From Campylobacter iguaniorum (GTDB lineage: Bacteria; Campylobacterota; Campylobacteria; Campylobacterales; Campylobacteraceae): 64,000 nucleotides of DNA. Below, in pieces: positions 19,926-28,112 of the stretch; position 1 is the stretch's first letter, and every line of letters begins with the position of its first letter. Below the pieces are notes generated by a model. The model had not been told where the DNA came from. It saw only the letters and a list, made by a program, of their open reading frames with translations, and did no database searches. Where the stretch lies: assembly GCF_000736415.1 (NCBI RefSeq), contig NZ_CP009043.1, forward strand, positions 930,001 through 994,000. Reading direction: 5' to 3'. Made by a program: the position numbers and the translations under genes.

Positions 19926-20147
19926 TTACTCAATTTTAAACATTTTTAACACTAAAAAAGTATTATTTTGTATGCGAGTACATTTTACGAATACAACATC
20001 ATCGTTTTTTATGTCTCTTCGCAACATATCTTTATGAAATATTAACATCTTATCATTTAGATTGCAATAATACCTAAGCACGCCATATCTATCTCTAACA
20101 AGTTTTAAGCATTTTATAGTTCCTGTAAACAAATAAAATTCTGTCAC
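19926..20147 (-). CDS. Small protein of unknown function (possible OB-like barrel)
   Basis: A 73-residue protein with alternating hydrophobic strands (FYLFTGTIKCLKLV, GVLRYYCNL, DVVFVKCTRI, TFLVLKMFKI), which could form a small five-stranded barrel. I recognise no family. It starts with GTG overlapping the previous stop as GTGA, so it is translated with the 61-residue gene upstream. It could equally be a cargo or accessory gene of an AT-rich insertion. Confidence 0.5.
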   Translation of the reverse strand: MTEFYLFTGTIKCLKLVRDRYGVLRYYCNLNDKMLIFHKDMLRRDIKNDDVVFVKCTRIQNNTFLVLKMFKIE

Positions 20148-20329
20148 AATTTATCCTTTAAATGTTTGGATATATTTTGTAAGTATTTGTTTAAATCTCT
20201 TTGATATTTTTTTTCTGTTTTTATTACTATATCTGCTTTTGATTTTTTAAATACTTGGGCTGCATGAAAAGACTTTACAGCATCTTCCATACTTGGATAA
20301 ACATTATCTCTTTTATCTATCATTATCAT
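20144..20329 (-). CDS. Small Lys-rich protein, unknown function
   Basis: A 61-residue, strongly basic, helical protein (KKSKADIVIKTEKKYQRDLN in the middle), with no signal or membrane segment. I recognise no family. The frame is supported mainly by its position: 16 bases downstream of the periplasmic-protein gene and in GTGA overlap with the 73-residue gene. ATG codons at 20329 and 20323 are both possible starts. Confidence 0.45.
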   Translation of the reverse strand: MIMIDKRDNVYPSMEDAVKSFHAAQVFKKSKADIVIKTEKKYQRDLNKYLQNISKHLKDKL

Positions 20330-20345
20330 ATACCTAAATCAAATT

Positions 20346-20813
20346 TTAAAATCCGTATTTCTGAAATATTTTTTTGGTATTATCATTTTTTAATAAATTC
20401 AAAAAATCCGTACAACTAGCATTTAGGCTACATAGTTTAAATACAATCAAACCTAATTCTTTATTATGCGGTTTGCCATTTGCTATAGTAATACTCACAA
20501 CCCCATCTTTGCTAGTATTAGCAGTAGCTAAAAGTATATTTCCTAATCTTGATAAAGAAACCATATCTATATTTTGAACAGCTAAAAAATCTCTATCAGA
20601 TATTATAAAACTTAAATCTTTTGATTGTTTTTGAGATAAAATCAAAAGTTCTTTTGTATTATATACTGGTTCTATGTTGAAGTTATTATTTGCGGATTTC
20701 ATTTCATAGATTAGATCTTTAACCAAATCCTTATATTTGATATCAACGCCTATTAAAAAGCTATCTCCTAAAAGCAAATTTACTAATACAATTATTAATA
20801 ACACACTCTTCAT
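20346..20813 (-). CDS. Secreted, half-size ModA-like substrate-binding-type protein
   Basis: A 155-residue protein with a signal peptide (MKSVLLIIVLVNLLLG). The mature part begins like a periplasmic binding protein (FLIGVDIKYKDLVKDLIYEM) and ends with DFLNLLKNDNTKKIFQKYGF, which resembles the last helix of ModA-type solute receptors. At 155 residues it is much shorter than the usual 230-260, so it is either a compact sensor or a reduced relic. There is no transporter beside it. First gene of a three-gene overlapping unit. Confidence 0.5.
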   Translation of the reverse strand: MKSVLLIIVLVNLLLGDSFLIGVDIKYKDLVKDLIYEMKSANNNFNIEPVYNTKELLILSQKQSKDLSFIISDRDFLAVQNIDMVSLSRLGNILLATANTSKDGVVSITIANGKPHNKELGLIVFKLCSLNASCTDFLNLLKNDNTKKIFQKYGF

Positions 20814-21271
20814 ATCACCTTCTTATAAATCATCTACGAAAAAACACCATATGATCTGGGAATAGGACACATTACAAAACCATATGGTGCTATCTATAAA
20901 GATATAAGGTATTACTACGGTATATCTTTATATTAATCAACCAATATAAACCCCATTTGTATTACTTGATAATTTTATATTTAGAAATATTAATATAAAA
21001 TTAAATTATATTTCTTAGATTTATTATAATTAATATAAGTACCACTAAATCGTAGTTTTCGTTTAATAGATTATTATTGATTAATATTATATTTTTATAT
21101 TAAAATATAAGTAATTATTTATAAATAGCATTACAAATAAATTATATAATCATATTATTTTAATAAATATTCTACTAATGTATTGTATTTTTAACTTAAA
21201 AATTTTATAACAAACAATAAATTTAAACAAATTTGGCTATAATCACATCAAATTAACAATAGGAGATACTT
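20814..21271. other. 458-base AT-rich intergenic region with hairpins
   Basis: No gene seen. The DNA is extremely AT-rich from about 20940 on. Three inverted repeats stand out: CACCATATG (20845-20853) with CATATGGTG (20881-20889), the latter part of the 10-bp palindrome ACCATATGGT; AAAGATATA (20898-20906) with TATATCTTT (20921-20929); and TTATATTTT (21087-21095) with AAAATATAA (21102-21110). It separates divergently transcribed genes and so must hold promoters for both; a TATAAT for the plus-strand gene is at 21238-21243. Confidence 0.6.
21238..21243 (+). promoter_or_regulatory. -10 element for pgbA-like/glcD/yihY unit
   Basis: A perfect TATAAT lies 29 bases before the TTG start at 21272. 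Confidence 0.5.
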
Positions 21272-21994
21272 TTGAAAAAAGTCGTGATTTTATTTTTAAT
21301 GCTGTGTAGTTTTGCTTTTGGTGCTGAGTTTGATATGAAAACGACATATAGTTTGCTACTTAATACAACTGATGATGGCTTTGGAGAGATAACAGATAGC
21401 AAAGATATCATAGTAGGAAGTAGTGGCATCGTGATGCATAAATTTAGCGACGGAAGTAAATCTATCATCGCAAGAGCTGTAGTAACTGAGAAAAAAGCTG
21501 GGTTTGCCAAGGTTAGATTCGAGCTTTTTGACTCTTTAAAACAACCAGCGTTGCCTATCCCAAAAATACTACCAGAAAATGGCGACGAAATAGTCTTAAA
21601 CTACCTATACGATAGAGCTTTGATAGTCGCTCCGAATGAAGAAGTTTTCAAAGAAATAACAAATCATTTTAAAAATATAACTTTCGTTCATCCAGATATG
21701 ATGGGCTCATATCTAAGCTATGAATACAAGCCAAACCCAAGCAAAAATGACTTTCGTTTGATGTGCGCTCAAAACGCAGCTGGAGTTATATTTATAGCTC
21801 TTGATGGCGAAGCTGTTTTTGCTGATTGTGGTAGTTTTAACGTGCTTAAAAAATTCAAAAGCAAAGATATAAGTTATTATCAACTTCCATTTTATACAAG
21901 AATTACAGATATAGATACCGTATTTTGGAAGCTTGATAGCGCTAAAATCGGCAATTACAACAAATATTATAAAAGATTATTAGGGGATAAATAA
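21272..21994 (+). CDS. PgbA-type plasminogen-binding N-terminal domain protein
   Basis: A 240-residue exported protein with a signal peptide (MKKVVILFLMLCSFAFG). It resembles the N-terminal domain of Helicobacter PgbA, as seen in many Campylobacter genomes: KTTYSLLLNTTDDGFGEI, then GSSGIVMHKFSDGSKSIIARA. It lacks the Lys-rich C-terminal tail that binds plasminogen in H. pylori PgbA, so that activity should not be assumed. The start is TTG at 21272 with AGGAGA eight bases upstream. Its end overlaps glcD by one base; the pgbA-glcD-yihY order matches C. jejuni as I recall it. Confidence 0.7.
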   Translation: MKKVVILFLMLCSFAFGAEFDMKTTYSLLLNTTDDGFGEITDSKDIIVGSSGIVMHKFSDGSKSIIARAVVTEKKAGFAKVRFELFDSLKQPALPIPKILPENGDEIVLNYLYDRALIVAPNEEVFKEITNHFKNITFVHPDMMGSYLSYEYKPNPSKNDFRLMCAQNAAGVIFIALDGEAVFADCGSFNVLKKFKSKDISYYQLPFYTRITDIDTVFWKLDSAKIGNYNKYYKRLLGDK

Positions 21995-23373
21995 TGGATA
22001 AAGCTCATATAAAATACTTTGAAAAACTATTAGGCGAAGATAATGCTAAATTTGATAAAGCCCATCAAATAGCCTACTGCTATGACGCTACTAAAAAACG
22101 CTTTGAGCCAGATGGCGTGCTATTTCCAAGAAACGAACAAGATGTAAGCGATATACTAAAATATTGCAGCCAAAATAACATTGTCATCGTCCCTCGTGGA
22201 GCTGGAAGCGGCTTTACTGGTGGAGCTTTAGCTGCTAATGGCGGAGTTGTTTTGAGCTTTGAAAAACACATGAACAAAATCATAGAAATCGATATGCAAA
22301 ACATGGTCGCAGTCGTCGAGCCAGGTCTAGTCAATATGAAACTTCAAAAAGCAGTTGAAGAGCTTGGGCTGTTTTATCCGCCTGATCCTGCTAGTGAAAA
22401 CTACAGCACAATCGGTGGCAATGTCAGCGAAAACGCTGGTGGCATGAGAGCTGCAAAATACGGCATCACAAAAGATTATGTAATGGCTCTAAGAGCAGTG
22501 CTACCAAACGGAGATATCATAAGAGCTGGCAAACGCACCATAAAAGATGTCGCAGGATACAATATAGCTGGCATTTTGATAGCTAGTGAAGGAAGTCTTG
22601 CAGTCATCACTCAGATCACTTTAAAACTCATCGCAAAGCCTAAATTTAAAAAGACCGCAATGGGCGTGTTTCCTAGCGTAAATGACGCTATGAACGCAGT
22701 CTATAAGACAATGGCAGCTGGCGTGACACCAGTAGCAATGGAATTTTTGGATAATCTTAGCATAAACGCAGTTGAGAATAAATTTAATAAAGGTCTGCCA
22801 AGAGACGCTGGAGCCATACTCATAAGCGAAGTCGATGGATCAAATTTAGGCGTTTTAGATGAAGAGCTAAAGACGATAGAAAAAGTTTTCAAGCAAAACG
22901 GCGCTAGTGAGTTTAGAGTAGCAAAAGATGAAAACGAAAGTAGCGATATATGGTTTGCCAGACGCAACTGCTCTCAAGCAATAACTTGCTATGGAAGCCT
23001 AAAACTAAATGAAGACATCACAGTTCCACGCTCAAAGCTTCCAGAACTCCTAGAAAAAATCAAAGAAATTTCAGCTAAATTTAACGTCACAACGCCGTGC
23101 TTCGGGCATACTGGAGATGGCAACGTCCATACAAACGTAATGGTCGATGCAAGTGATCCTGAGGCTGTAAAAAGAGGTCACGAGGCTATAACTGAGATTT
23201 TCAAAGCTACAGTCGAGCTTGGCGGGACACTTTCTGGAGAGCATGGAATCGGGCTTAGCAAGGCTCCATTTATGAACCTTGCATTTAGTGAAGCTGAGAT
23301 GAATCTCTTTAGAACTATCAAAAAAGCCTTTGATCCAAGCAATATCTTAAATCCAGCTAAAATGGGGCTTTGA
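21994..23373 (+). CDS. glcD: FAD-linked glycolate/D-lactate oxidoreductase
   Basis: A 459-residue flavoprotein of the GlcD/D-lactate dehydrogenase type that oxidises 2-hydroxy acids and probably feeds electrons to the quinone pool. The FAD-binding PCMH domain is clear (IVPRGAGSGFTGGALA, about residues 67-82; then PPDPASENYSTIGGNVSENA). The C-terminal FAD-oxidase domain has CFGHTGDGNVHTN and TLSGEHGIGLSKAPFM. No GlcE or GlcF iron-sulphur partners are adjacent, so it may act alone like D-lactate dehydrogenases. Substrate is undecided. Overlaps both neighbours by one base. Confidence 0.9.
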   Translation: MDKAHIKYFEKLLGEDNAKFDKAHQIAYCYDATKKRFEPDGVLFPRNEQDVSDILKYCSQNNIVIVPRGAGSGFTGGALAANGGVVLSFEKHMNKIIEIDMQNMVAVVEPGLVNMKLQKAVEELGLFYPPDPASENYSTIGGNVSENAGGMRAAKYGITKDYVMALRAVLPNGDIIRAGKRTIKDVAGYNIAGILIASEGSLAVITQITLKLIAKPKFKKTAMGVFPSVNDAMNAVYKTMAAGVTPVAMEFLDNLSINAVENKFNKGLPRDAGAILISEVDGSNLGVLDEELKTIEKVFKQNGASEFRVAKDENESSDIWFARRNCSQAITCYGSLKLNEDITVPRSKLPELLEKIKEISAKFNVTTPCFGHTGDGNVHTNVMVDASDPEAVKRGHEAITEIFKATVELGGTLSGEHGIGLSKAPFMNLAFSEAEMNLFRTIKKAFDPSNILNPAKMGL

Positions 23374-24185
23374 TGAGCTTAGCTAAGACTTACATGGCGA
23401 TTTGCAACTTTTATAAAAAATGGCAAGATAAAGATCTGTTGCATTTTGCTGCGTCTCTTAGCTTTCATACTATGCTTTCTATCATTCCAGTTTTGCTGAT
23501 TTCTCTATCTATTTTTACGCAAATGCCTAGCTTTTCTGGATATTACACCAAGATAAAAGAGTTTATTTTTTCAAATTTACTCCCAAGCCATCAAGAAAGT
23601 ATCACAAACTACATCGATCAGTTTTTAAGTAATTCAAGCAGTCTTGGAATAATGGGATTTGTGGCTATTATCTTTACTAGCATTATGTTTTTTAGTGATT
23701 TTGAGTATGTCGTCTCTAAGATCACAGGGGCGAAGAGTCGTGGATTTTGGCGAAGTCTTAGCAACTACTGGACGCTCATTACCCTTATGCCTCTTGGCTT
23801 AGCCATGTCGTTTTACCTGTCAAATTTAATCCAAAATACGCTAAATCAAAGCGAATATACAAGCGAGATAAACTTCCTTGCGATTTTTCCTTATCTTATT
23901 ATTTGGGCGATATTCGCTATCACTTATCTCATCATCATAAACCGCGAAATTTCGCTAAAAACCGTGCTTATAAGCTCATTTATCAGCTCGCTGGCTTGGT
24001 CGATCTCTAAGTGGTTTTTCGTGCAATACGCATTTTATAACAAAACATACGCAAGCATCTATGGCTCATTTTCGATATTACTATTTTTCTTTGTGTGGAT
24101 ATATCTATCATGGATAATATTTTTATATGGAGTGAAGCTTTGTGCTGTTTTAGAATACCCAAATAGTAAAGATAGCTCACTTTAA
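23373..24185 (+). CDS. YihY/virulence factor BrkB-family membrane protein
   Basis: A 270-residue inner-membrane protein with about six hydrophobic helices. The family signature is at the N-terminus: DLLHFAASLSFHTMLSIIPVLL, with YGSFSILLFFFVWIYLSWIIFLYG near the C-terminus. Once named RNase BN, the family is now regarded as membrane proteins of unknown, possibly transport, function. The ATG at 23373 overlaps the glcD stop (TGATG); a TTG three bases earlier is less likely. Confidence 0.88.
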   Translation: MSLAKTYMAICNFYKKWQDKDLLHFAASLSFHTMLSIIPVLLISLSIFTQMPSFSGYYTKIKEFIFSNLLPSHQESITNYIDQFLSNSSSLGIMGFVAIIFTSIMFFSDFEYVVSKITGAKSRGFWRSLSNYWTLITLMPLGLAMSFYLSNLIQNTLNQSEYTSEINFLAIFPYLIIWAIFAITYLIIINREISLKTVLISSFISSLAWSISKWFFVQYAFYNKTYASIYGSFSILLFFFVWIYLSWIIFLYGVKLCAVLEYPNSKDSSL

Positions 24186-24244
24186 CCCAACTTTAACCAA
24201 ATTTAAGTTAATCTTTTAGCTCAAATTTAACCTTTAGGATTATC

Positions 24245-25699
24245 ATGCTCTTTAATAGTTATGAGTTTATATTCTTATTTTTACCATTTACTTTTATATT
24301 ATATTTTTATCTTTTAGGCAAAAGACTAATTTTAGGAGCGAAGATATTTTTAGTCATTGCAAGCTTGTTTTTCTATGGATATTGGAATTTTATTTATGTG
24401 CCTTTGATACTACTTTCTATATTTGTCAATTACGCAGTTGGATTAAGCCTTGTAAATCATAATAAAATAAAGATAAACTCAAAAACTATTTTGATTTTTG
24501 GTATTGCTTTTAATCTGATTTTACTAGGATATTTTAAATATACAGATTTCTTACTTGAAAACTTTAATGGTATATTTGGCTCTGATGTGCCACTACCTCA
24601 CATAGTGCTCCCTCTTGGCATAAGCTTTTTTACCTTTACTCAAATAGCATTTTTAGTAGATGCTTATAGAGGTGAGGCAAAAGAGTATAGTTTGGTTCAT
24701 TATATGCTATTTGTGACATATTTCCCACACCTTCTTGCTGGACCAATACTCCATCATAAAGATATGATGCCTCAATTTGCTAGCAAATTTAACTGGGTAA
24801 AAAACTACAAAAACATAGCTCTTGGGCTATTTATATTTTCTATTGGACTATTTAAAAAAGTTGTGATCGCAGATACATTTGCTGTCTGGGCAAATAATGG
24901 ATTTGACAATGCGCAAATCCTTACTCTTATAGAAGCTTGGGCTACAAGTCTAAGCTATACATTTCAGCTTTATTTTGATTTTAGTGGATATTGTGATATG
25001 GCTATAGGAGCGTCACTGCTATTTAATATAAAACTACCTATAAACTTCAACTCTCCATATAAAGCTCTTGATATACAAGACTTTTGGAGAAGATGGCATA
25101 TAACACTTAGTAGATTTCTAAGAGACTATCTCTACATACCTCTTGGCGGCAATAGGGGGGGGTACTGGCGTACTTATAGAAATCTACTAGCTACTTTTAT
25201 ACTTGGTGGACTTTGGCATGGAGCTGGATGGACGTTTATCTTTTGGGGATTCATGCATGGAGTTGCACTAGTCATTCATAGGATTTGGAAAAGCCTAAAT
25301 CTCAAACTACCAAAAATCATTGCTTGGTTTATTACATTTAATTTTATCAATATAGCGTGGGTATTTTTTAGAGCTAAAGAGTGGGAAGATGCTATCAAAG
25401 TGCTTAAAGGAATGTGTGGGCTAAGTGGGATTGTGTTGCCAAGCTTTTTATCAAATAAACTTACATTTTTAAGTAAATTTGGTGTGGAATTTGGATCTTT
25501 ATTTGCAGATATACAAGGAAATAGATATACTATTATTCTAATATTTTTATCTTTTTTATTAACATTATGTTTCAAGAATTCTATGCATTTATTAAATACC
25601 AAATTAAATTATAAAATAATGTTTTTATCAAGTCTTATATTTTCATATAGCATTTTATCATTAAGTAAAATCTCTGAATTTTTATATTTTAATTTCTAG
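24245..25699 (+). CDS. MBOAT-family O-acyltransferase (AlgI/PatA-like), contingency-gene candidate
   Basis: A 484-residue multi-pass membrane acyltransferase that likely hands acetyl groups across the inner membrane for O-acetylation of a surface glycan or peptidoglycan. Signatures are DFWRRWHITLSRFLRDYLYIP, PLGGNR and LGGLWHGAGWTFIFWGFMHG (about residues 320-340, containing the catalytic His). About 11-12 hydrophobic segments; normal AlgI length. A G8 tract at 25155-25162 encodes Arg-Gly-Gly (residues 304-306) just before the catalytic region; in this copy the frame is ON. The SGNH-like gene follows after 8 bases, the usual two-part acetylation arrangement. Confidence 0.9.
   Translation: MLFNSYEFIFLFLPFTFILYFYLLGKRLILGAKIFLVIASLFFYGYWNFIYVPLILLSIFVNYAVGLSLVNHNKIKINSKTILIFGIAFNLILLGYFKYTDFLLENFNGIFGSDVPLPHIVLPLGISFFTFTQIAFLVDAYRGEAKEYSLVHYMLFVTYFPHLLAGPILHHKDMMPQFASKFNWVKNYKNIALGLFIFSIGLFKKVVIADTFAVWANNGFDNAQILTLIEAWATSLSYTFQLYFDFSGYCDMAIGASLLFNIKLPINFNSPYKALDIQDFWRRWHITLSRFLRDYLYIPLGGNRGGYWRTYRNLLATFILGGLWHGAGWTFIFWGFMHGVALVIHRIWKSLNLKLPKIIAWFITFNFINIAWVFFRAKEWEDAIKVLKGMCGLSGIVLPSFLSNKLTFLSKFGVEFGSLFADIQGNRYTIILIFLSFLLTLCFKNSMHLLNTKLNYKIMFLSSLIFSYSILSLSKISEFLYFNF
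25155..25162 (+). repeat. Poly-G (G8) tract inside MBOAT gene, likely slippage site
   Basis: Eight consecutive G residues in very AT-rich DNA, the only homopolymeric G or C run longer than five that I saw in the window. Reading through a +1 or -1 change gives a stop codon within about 10-12 codons in both cases, before the catalytic His region, so tract slippage would switch the enzyme off. Confidence 0.8.
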
Positions 25700-25707
25700 G
25701 AAAACCC

Positions 25708-26763
25708 ATGAAAAGTAAAAAATTATTAAATTTCTGGATATTTATAACATTAATATCAATATTTTGCATATCTGTATTTAATTATTATGTTGATAGTTTG
25801 AATATTTTTGGTAGAAATAACAATATAAATTTGGCTACACAAAAATTAGCAGAAGGCAATATAATTGCTGGATTGCAAAATTTTGATGAAAGGGCTTTTA
25901 AACAACATATAATTTTAAATTTAAAAAAAGAACCTGATTTTGTAGCTATAGGAAGCTCTAGAATAATGCAACTTAGAACAAAAATGATAGCAGATAATAT
26001 AATATTTCATAATTATGGAGTTTCAGGAGCATCTTTAGAAGATTATCTTGGACTTATACAAATTCATTATGATAAATTTAAAAACTATCCTAAAAACATA
26101 ATAATAGGCATAGATCCATGGATTTTTAATAAAAACAATGGTCAAAACAGATATAAATCATTTGGAGATTATTATTTGAAGTTTAAAAACAAATTACTAA
26201 ACACAAAAGAAAAAACTACAAAAATATCAAATAATATATTCAAATTATTATCTATTGAATATACTTTAACCAATATTTCATCACTAAAAAAAGAGAAATT
26301 TTATATAGTAAAAGATACAAATATAGATGATTATTTAAGAGAGTCAGATGGCTCGCTACACTATCCTTTCGAATACAGATATCCAGATACTAATAGAGTA
26401 AAGCGAGATGCTATTGCGTATGCTATAAATAACCAAGTCTACTCTTTAGAGATGTTTAAGTATCTAAGCAATACAAAAATATTTGAAGATTTTATAAAAC
26501 ATTTAATTTTAAATGGAACAAAAATTTATTTTTTTCTTCCACCATACAATCCATATACTTATGATTTGCTAATACAAAATCCCAAATATACTATTATCAA
26601 CGATATAGAAATATATTTAAAAAATTTTGCTAAACAAAACAACATTCAAGTATTAGGCTCATACAATCCACATACATATATGCTAAAAAATGAGGATTTT
26701 TTTGATGGAATGCACGGTCTAGATATCGTATGCGCAAAAATATTTAAAGATATAAAATTATAA
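25708..26763 (+). CDS. Membrane-anchored SGNH-like protein partnering the MBOAT enzyme
   Basis: A 351-residue protein with an N-terminal membrane anchor (about residues 8-28) and a periplasmic SGNH-hydrolase-like domain. The nucleophile block reads FVAIGSSRIMQLR (Ser 83/84), a second block NYGVSGASLEDYL follows, and the catalytic DxxH appears as D333-G-M-H336. Such proteins take acyl groups from an MBOAT partner and place them on glycan (AlgJ/AlgX/PatB logic) or remove them. The gene is markedly AT-rich compared with neighbours, suggesting transfer. The glycan acceptor cannot be identified here. Confidence 0.7.
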   Translation: MKSKKLLNFWIFITLISIFCISVFNYYVDSLNIFGRNNNINLATQKLAEGNIIAGLQNFDERAFKQHIILNLKKEPDFVAIGSSRIMQLRTKMIADNIIFHNYGVSGASLEDYLGLIQIHYDKFKNYPKNIIIGIDPWIFNKNNGQNRYKSFGDYYLKFKNKLLNTKEKTTKISNNIFKLLSIEYTLTNISSLKKEKFYIVKDTNIDDYLRESDGSLHYPFEYRYPDTNRVKRDAIAYAINNQVYSLEMFKYLSNTKIFEDFIKHLILNGTKIYFFLPPYNPYTYDLLIQNPKYTIINDIEIYLKNFAKQNNIQVLGSYNPHTYMLKNEDFFDGMHGLDIVCAKIFKDIKL

Positions 26764-26764
26764 T

Positions 26765-26787
26765 CTAAGCTAGAAAATCTAGCTTAG
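26765..26787. terminator. Bidirectional hairpin between SGNH-like gene and hemC
   Basis: A perfect 10-bp stem CTAAGCTAGA/TCTAGCTTAG with a 3-base loop. It lies just after the plus-strand stop at 26763 and overlaps the last codons of converging hemC. Confidence 0.65.
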
Positions 26788-27699
26788 TTCCACCATCTCT
26801 TCGGCTCTTTTTAGAAGCTCTTTTGCTCCTCTAGCTATAAACTCGTCAGCAAAGTTTTTACCAGCTATTGTATAAGCTAGTTTTGGATAAGTCTTGCTGT
26901 CCCTTAAAATCTCGCTTCCATCAATTAACCCAAGTATAGCCTCTACTTCGATTTTGTCGCCATTTAGTTTTGCATTTATTCCGATAGGTGCTTGGCAACC
27001 ACCATTTAAAGTATGAACAAAATCACGCTCAATAGTCGTTTCGACCACACTTTGTTCGTCGTTTAAAAACTCTATTGCATCTAAAATCTCTTTTTTATCG
27101 ACTGCTTCTATTCCAAGAGCTCCTTGTCCCATTGCAGGTATGCTTGAAATCGGCGCAGTAAATTTGACTTCTTTGTCTAAATTTAGTCTATTTATGCCAG
27201 CCATTGCGAGAATAATAGCATCAAAATCGCCATTTTTAAGCTTGTTTATACGAGATTGGACGTTGCCACGCAAAGAGATAATCTCAAGATCTGGTCTGTG
27301 AGCTAGGATTTGCATCTTTCTTCTAAGTGAAGTTGTGCCGACTTTAGCACCATTTGGTAGCTCATCAAGACTTTTGTAATTCATACTTAGCATCGCATCA
27401 CGCACATCTTCACGACTACACACACAAGCCAGCTTTAGCCCATCTGGAAATGTGGTAGGCACGTCTTTTAAGCTATGGACTGCTATATCGGCCTTGCCCT
27501 CTAACATGCAGTTTTCAAGCTCTTTTGTAAAAAGCCCCTTGCCACCGATCTTTGCTAAAGGAGTATCTAATATTACGTCGCCTTTTGTCTTCATCGTAAT
27601 AATCTCTACACTATGACCTTTTGCCTCAAGCAAATCCCTTATATGGTGAGTTTGCCAAAGTGCTAAAACGCTATTTCTACTTGCTATTCTTATATTCAT
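26779..27699 (-). CDS. hemC: Hydroxymethylbilane synthase (porphobilinogen deaminase)
   Basis: A 306-residue cytosolic haem-pathway enzyme that joins four porphobilinogens. It starts with RIASRNSVLALWQ; ADIAVHSLKDVP and VGTTSLRRKMQ line the active site, and the dipyrromethane cofactor Cys lies in LNGGCQAPIG. Full length. Overlaps fxsA by ATGA and is the last gene of the hemA-proS-fxsA-hemC run, so haem synthesis is co-expressed with prolyl-tRNA synthetase. Confidence 0.96.
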   Translation of the reverse strand: MNIRIASRNSVLALWQTHHIRDLLEAKGHSVEIITMKTKGDVILDTPLAKIGGKGLFTKELENCMLEGKADIAVHSLKDVPTTFPDGLKLACVCSREDVRDAMLSMNYKSLDELPNGAKVGTTSLRRKMQILAHRPDLEIISLRGNVQSRINKLKNGDFDAIILAMAGINRLNLDKEVKFTAPISSIPAMGQGALGIEAVDKKEILDAIEFLNDEQSVVETTIERDFVHTLNGGCQAPIGINAKLNGDKIEVEAILGLIDGSEILRDSKTYPKLAYTIAGKNFADEFIARGAKELLKRAEEMVELS

Positions 27700-28112
27700 T
27701 TTTGTCCTTTTGTATCAATAATCTCAACATCTATAATCTCGCTATCGCAAGAGCTTTTTGTATTTGTAAATTCACTGTGATCTGCTGCATTTGAGCCTTG
27801 TAAATAAGCTACTAATTTTAAAGTAAAAGACACCAACAAGACAAAAATAGCAACAAAATCACTTAAAATCCCAGGAACTATGAGCAACATTCCACCAAAA
27901 GCAATACCCATAGAACCAAATATATTTTTCAAATTTAGCTGGTTCATACTTCCATAAAAATTTGAAAAACCATAGTTAAAAAGCAGGATTACTCCTAAAA
28001 TTCCACTTAAAAAAACCTCTCCAAAGAAGTTTAAGATCCCATAATTAGCTATATAAAATGCAACGCAAATAAGCTCGATTACAAGATAAGGAAGTAGTGA
28101 AATTCTTATCAT
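27696..28112 (-). CDS. fxsA: FxsA-family membrane protein
   Basis: A 138-residue protein with four short hydrophobic segments (about residues 5-24, 26-45, 65-80 and 84-105). MGIAFGGMLLIVPGILSDFVAIFVLL is the recognisable FxsA core. In E. coli FxsA lessens phage T7 exclusion when overproduced; the normal role is unknown. ATGA overlaps on both sides couple it to proS and hemC, an order conserved in C. jejuni as I recall. Confidence 0.82.
   Translation of the reverse strand: MIRISLLPYLVIELICVAFYIANYGILNFFGEVFLSGILGVILLFNYGFSNFYGSMNQLNLKNIFGSMGIAFGGMLLIVPGILSDFVAIFVLLVSFTLKLVAYLQGSNAADHSEFTNTKSSCDSEIIDVEIIDTKGQK

Noticed and set aside
20879-20888. ACCATATGGT as a stand-alone regulatory palindrome
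   Set aside because: It is part of the larger CACCATATG/CATATGGTG repeat, so I report it only there.
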